Source of the DNA: Clostridia bacterium | GTDB lineage: Bacteria > Bacillota_A > Clostridia > Christensenellales > Aristaeellaceae | Assembly: GCA_017530275.1 (NCBI GenBank) | Contig: JAFXMP010000262.1 | Coordinates: 1 to 6,553 of the forward strand | DNA: 6,553 nt | Direction: 5' to 3' | In this document: positions 5,345 to 6,553 of the stretch, piece by piece | Layout: the number at the start of each line of letters is the position of its first letter | How positions within the stretch are numbered: the stretch's first letter is position 1 | The notes under the pieces: model-generated | Database searches by the model: none | What the model saw: the letters and a program-made list of their open reading frames with translations, nothing else | Told to the model about the DNA's origin: nothing | Translations under genes and position numbers: made by a program

Positions 5345-6019
5345 ATGGCCTATCAACGCAAAACTGTGGTGCCGAATGTACGTTTATCTGATGGCGGGCT
5401 TCGGATGTTCGAGGGATTGAAACCAGAGGAAAAAGAGACGGTATTTCTGCACTTTATGGAACATTGGGACGCTGTGAGAGTGAAAAACAATTCTCCGGAT
5501 GATATACCAGAATTGCCAAAACTGGAACGCCGCATGGCGAACTGTCTCGAAGCAATGTGCCAATCTGCGGACGAGGGAATCACGGATTACTGGAAAATGG
5601 TTGATCGGAACAATAAAAACGCACCGCGAGGCAGTCAACCAATGGTTATCCAGTCGTTATCCACTGGAAAACCAATAAACCAACCAATAAACCAATCAAC
5701 CAATGAACCAATAAATCAACCATCCAGCCAACCAACCATTAACGAAATCGAAGAATACTGCCGGGAAAACAATCTTTCGGTTGATGCTCGAGGATTTCTG
5801 GAAACGATGGCGCGTCAGGCTTGGCGGTCGAAGGATGGAAGGCCGGTGGAGGATTGGAAATCTCTTCTCAGGTCTTGGGGACGTGGAACGCCTGGGAAGA
5901 CGGTATCAGCACAGCAATACACCCAGCGCCAGTATACCGAAGAGCAGCTTCTTGCAGTATCGGATGATCTGATAGAAGAAGCGCGTCTCTTACGGGACGA
6001 GGAAACAAAAAACGCTTAA
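5345..6019 (+). CDS. Phage replisome organizer-type replication protein
   Basis: This 224-aa protein is of the type encoded early in clostridial prophages to start element replication. The N-terminal part (about 15-95, FEGLKPEEKETVFLHFMEHWDAV... then RRMANCLEAMCQSADEGITDYWKMVDRNN) resembles DUF6291-like proteins. A low-complexity linker rich in PINQ units (109-130) follows. The C-terminal module (131-178) has EIEEYCRENNLSVDARGFLE and DWKSLLRSW, the small helical pattern (EExxYCxExxxxVDxxxFxxxxxxxxW...DWKxxxRxW) that ends many phage DnaD-like or replisome proteins. A charged tail ends the protein. ATG 5345 is chosen because it is close to a weak G-rich site (GGGCGG) and 16 bp after the previous stop; GTG 5342 is also possible. 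The linker DNA carries DnaA-box-like and CCAAT repeats. Family assignment is from memory of motifs. Confidence 0.82.
   Translation: MAYQRKTVVPNVRLSDGGLRMFEGLKPEEKETVFLHFMEHWDAVRVKNNSPDDIPELPKLERRMANCLEAMCQSADEGITDYWKMVDRNNKNAPRGSQPMVIQSLSTGKPINQPINQSTNEPINQPSSQPTINEIEEYCRENNLSVDARGFLETMARQAWRSKDGRPVEDWKSLLRSWGRGTPGKTVSAQQYTQRQYTEEQLLAVSDDLIEEARLLRDEETKNA
5638..5739 (+). other. Candidate replication origin inside the replication gene (DnaA-box-like sites plus iterons)
   Basis: TTATCCAGT (5646-5654) and TTATCCACT (5657-5665), 11 bp apart, match the DnaA box TTATCCACA at 7 and 8 of 9 positions. They are followed by CCAATAAA at 5672-5679, 5684-5691 and 5708-5715, and by further ACCAAT units at 5638, 5691 and 5699. 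The whole block encodes the repetitive linker of the replication protein. Phage origins often sit within the initiator or replisome gene (lambda O is the classic case), which is the basis for the call. No obvious strongly AT-rich unwinding element is seen next to it. Confidence 0.5.
5669..5739 (+). repeat. Degenerate CCAAT/CCAATAAA short repeat array
   Basis: Imperfect direct repeats built on AACCAATAAACC. Two adjacent 12-bp units are exact (start 5670 and 5682), and shorter or diverged copies continue to 5739. They encode Asn-Gln-Pro-Ile-type residues. This may be iteron DNA or an expanded low-complexity linker. Confidence 0.8.
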
Positions 6020-6021
6020 GC

Positions 6022-6049
6022 AAAAAGCGGGGGCATTACGCCCCCTTTT
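6022..6049. terminator. Bidirectional rho-independent terminator between convergent genes
   Basis: GGGGGC (6029-6034), loop ATTAC and GCCCCC (6040-6045) form a strong stem. On the forward strand TTTT follows (6046-6049). On the reverse strand GC and then five Ts follow. It ends the replication operon 10 bp after its stop codon and also serves the leftward small gene, whose stop codon falls in the hairpin loop. Confidence 0.88.
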
Positions 6050-6209
6050 CTCCTTGTGTTTTCTTCTTTGTTCCCCGGTATCCAAACTTTGTAGGCCCAT
6101 AGACAAGCAGCAATCCAAGCAACGCTTCCGCATAAAAAAGCAAATCCGTCTCTCCTTCTGATTTGTCAAGTTTTTCCACGTACCAAAGAACTCTTTCTTT
6201 TTGTGTCAT
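6036..6209 (-). CDS. Small protein of unknown function (57 aa)
   Basis: I do not recognise this protein. The start at 6209 is chosen because AAGGAGG lies eight bases upstream with good spacing; a longer frame to 6302 has no convincing ribosome site and would read through a 9-bp inverted repeat. The N-terminus is charged (MTQKERVLWYVEKLDKSEGE). Residues 21-38 (TDLLFYAEALLGLLLVYG) are strongly hydrophobic but contain Asp and Glu, fitting an amphipathic or weak membrane helix. The tail is basic (GYRGTKKKTQGEK). It is convergent with the replication gene and downstream of a phage-type gene on the same strand, so it is probably part of a leftward accessory operon of the element. Confidence 0.65.
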   Translation of the reverse strand: MTQKERVLWYVEKLDKSEGETDLLFYAEALLGLLLVYGPTKFGYRGTKKKTQGEKGA

Positions 6210-6225
6210 GCGTTTTGCCTCCTTC

Positions 6226-6254
6226 TTGACTGAATCGGGGCAGGGCGGTATAAT
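6226..6254 (+). promoter_or_regulatory. Consensus-like rightward promoter within an inverted repeat
   Basis: TTGACT (6226-6231), a 17-bp spacer and perfect TATAAT (6249-6254) form a strong-looking promoter. It points right, opposite to both annotated genes around it, and would transcribe antisense to the gene at 6322-6553 or produce a short RNA. No open frame with a ribosome site is seen downstream in the window. Confidence 0.6.
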
Positions 6255-6265
6255 ATCCCTGCCCC
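6237..6265. repeat. Perfect 9-bp inverted repeat around the -10 element
   Basis: GGGGCAGGG (6237-6245) and CCCTGCCCC (6257-6265) are exact reverse complements separated by 11 bp containing TATAAT. No T-run follows on either strand, so it is unlikely to be a simple terminator. It could be an operator for the overlapping promoter. On the leftward transcript it would be a hairpin a short distance upstream of the AAGGAGG of the 57-aa gene. Confidence 0.8.
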
Positions 6266-6321
6266 TTCGTTGGGTGTTCCCTGGTGCGCTTCCGGCTTCC
6301 ATTCGTAAGCGTTCCGGGGTT

Positions 6322-6553
6322 TTAATTTACCGTGAATCGGCTTGTCCGGGTGCTGACTGTGTACAGCGCGTAGGTGACAGGATCGGCGGCTTTCAGGGCT
6401 TTGCTATCGAATCGGCTGCTTTCCACCACTTTCCAAGAGGCTTTCCAGCCGTTCCCGGTCAAGGTTTCTTCGCCCCTGTTCACCATTTCGGCCTTGATCG
6501 TGTCTTTGATCGCTTCCACTTCTGCGGTCAATCGCTCGATCTCGCTTTGCAGC
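6322..6553 (-). CDS. Small phage-type protein, N-terminus beyond window
   Basis: The frame is open to the right edge; 76 residues are visible, from CTG at 6552. Reading it as starting at TTG 6531 is possible, but the coiled coil clearly continues upstream (LQSEIERLTAEVEAIKDTIKAEM), so the gene is probably cut by the window. After the coiled coil (about 1-24) comes a domain with NRGEETLTGNGWKASWKVV and SSRFDSKALKAADP, then a C-terminal STRTSRFTV strand. This pattern recalls the small uncharacterised proteins encoded next to YqaJ-type exonuclease and RecT genes in Firmicute prophages. I recall it as recurrent, but no function is established to my knowledge. If so, a recombination module may lie just to the right. 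Confidence 0.75.
   Translation of the reverse strand, partial: LQSEIERLTAEVEAIKDTIKAEMVNRGEETLTGNGWKASWKVVESSRFDSKALKAADPVTYALYTVSTRTSRFTVN

Noticed and set aside
5669..5739. CRISPR array
   Set aside because: The repeats are 8-12 bp, irregularly spaced, degenerate and inside a coding frame; there are no spacers of uniform length.
6237..6265. Rho-independent terminator
   Set aside because: The 9-bp inverted repeat is perfect, but its 11-nt loop contains a -10 hexamer and there is no T-run on either side.
6210..6302. N-terminal extension of the 57-aa protein to ATG 6302
   Set aside because: There is no convincing ribosome site at 6302, the extension is encoded by the inverted repeat, and a strong AAGGAGG precedes ATG 6209.
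6250..6553. Right attachment site of the element
   Set aside because: No copy of the tRNA-Trp tail was found here or elsewhere to the right; CCCTGCCCCTT near 6257 shares only a few bases with it.

Overview
The window joins two unlike pieces of DNA. The left part (about 1-3212) looks like the chromosome of a fermentative, anaerobic Firmicute, probably a clostridium with a fairly GC-rich genome. The right part (about 3213-6553) looks like one end of an integrated mobile element, either a prophage or a phage-like or satellite element. The taxonomic guess rests on gene content and order only; no marker gene allows a species call.

Left part: a minus-strand operon, read from about 2888 down past base 1, encodes the electron-transfer subunits of an NAD(P)-linked, probably electron-bifurcating [FeFe]-hydrogenase. 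In order of transcription these are a NuoE/HndA-like [2Fe-2S] subunit (2335-2811), a GHKL-type ATP-binding protein (1777-2331), a small HndB-like [2Fe-2S] protein (1406-1780) and a NuoF/HndC-like flavoprotein (1373 to beyond base 1, C-terminus missing). The genes are separated by 3 bp, overlap by 4 bp, or are 32 bp apart, so they are very likely co-transcribed. A catalytic H-cluster subunit would be expected just left of the window but is not visible.

Junction: a complete tRNA-Trp(CCA) gene (3139-3212) has a near-consensus promoter and a hairpin terminator. Its 3' end faces the end of a tyrosine recombinase gene, the usual arrangement when an element has integrated into a tRNA 3' end.

Mobile element: integrase (3342-4508) and an XRE-type repressor (4510-5004) form a tight leftward operon. 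Facing them are a 65-aa winged-helix/excisionase-like protein (5131-5328) and a 224-aa phage replisome-type protein (5345-6019). The two transcription units start from divergent consensus-like promoters about 50 bp apart, with a small inverted repeat over the rightward -35: a lysogeny-type switch. The 224-aa gene carries two DnaA-box-like nonamers followed by a cluster of CCAAT-type repeats, so it may contain the element's replication origin. A bidirectional hairpin ends the rightward operon. Beyond it lie two leftward genes: a 57-aa protein of unknown function and the 3' part of a small phage-type gene that runs off the right edge. A consensus-like rightward promoter set in a perfect 9-bp inverted repeat lies between them and points antisense to the second.

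Nothing here is certainly a new biological system. The points most worth checking are the putative intragenic origin, the repeat arrays next to the integrase that could be its binding sites, and the promoter within the 9-bp inverted repeat.
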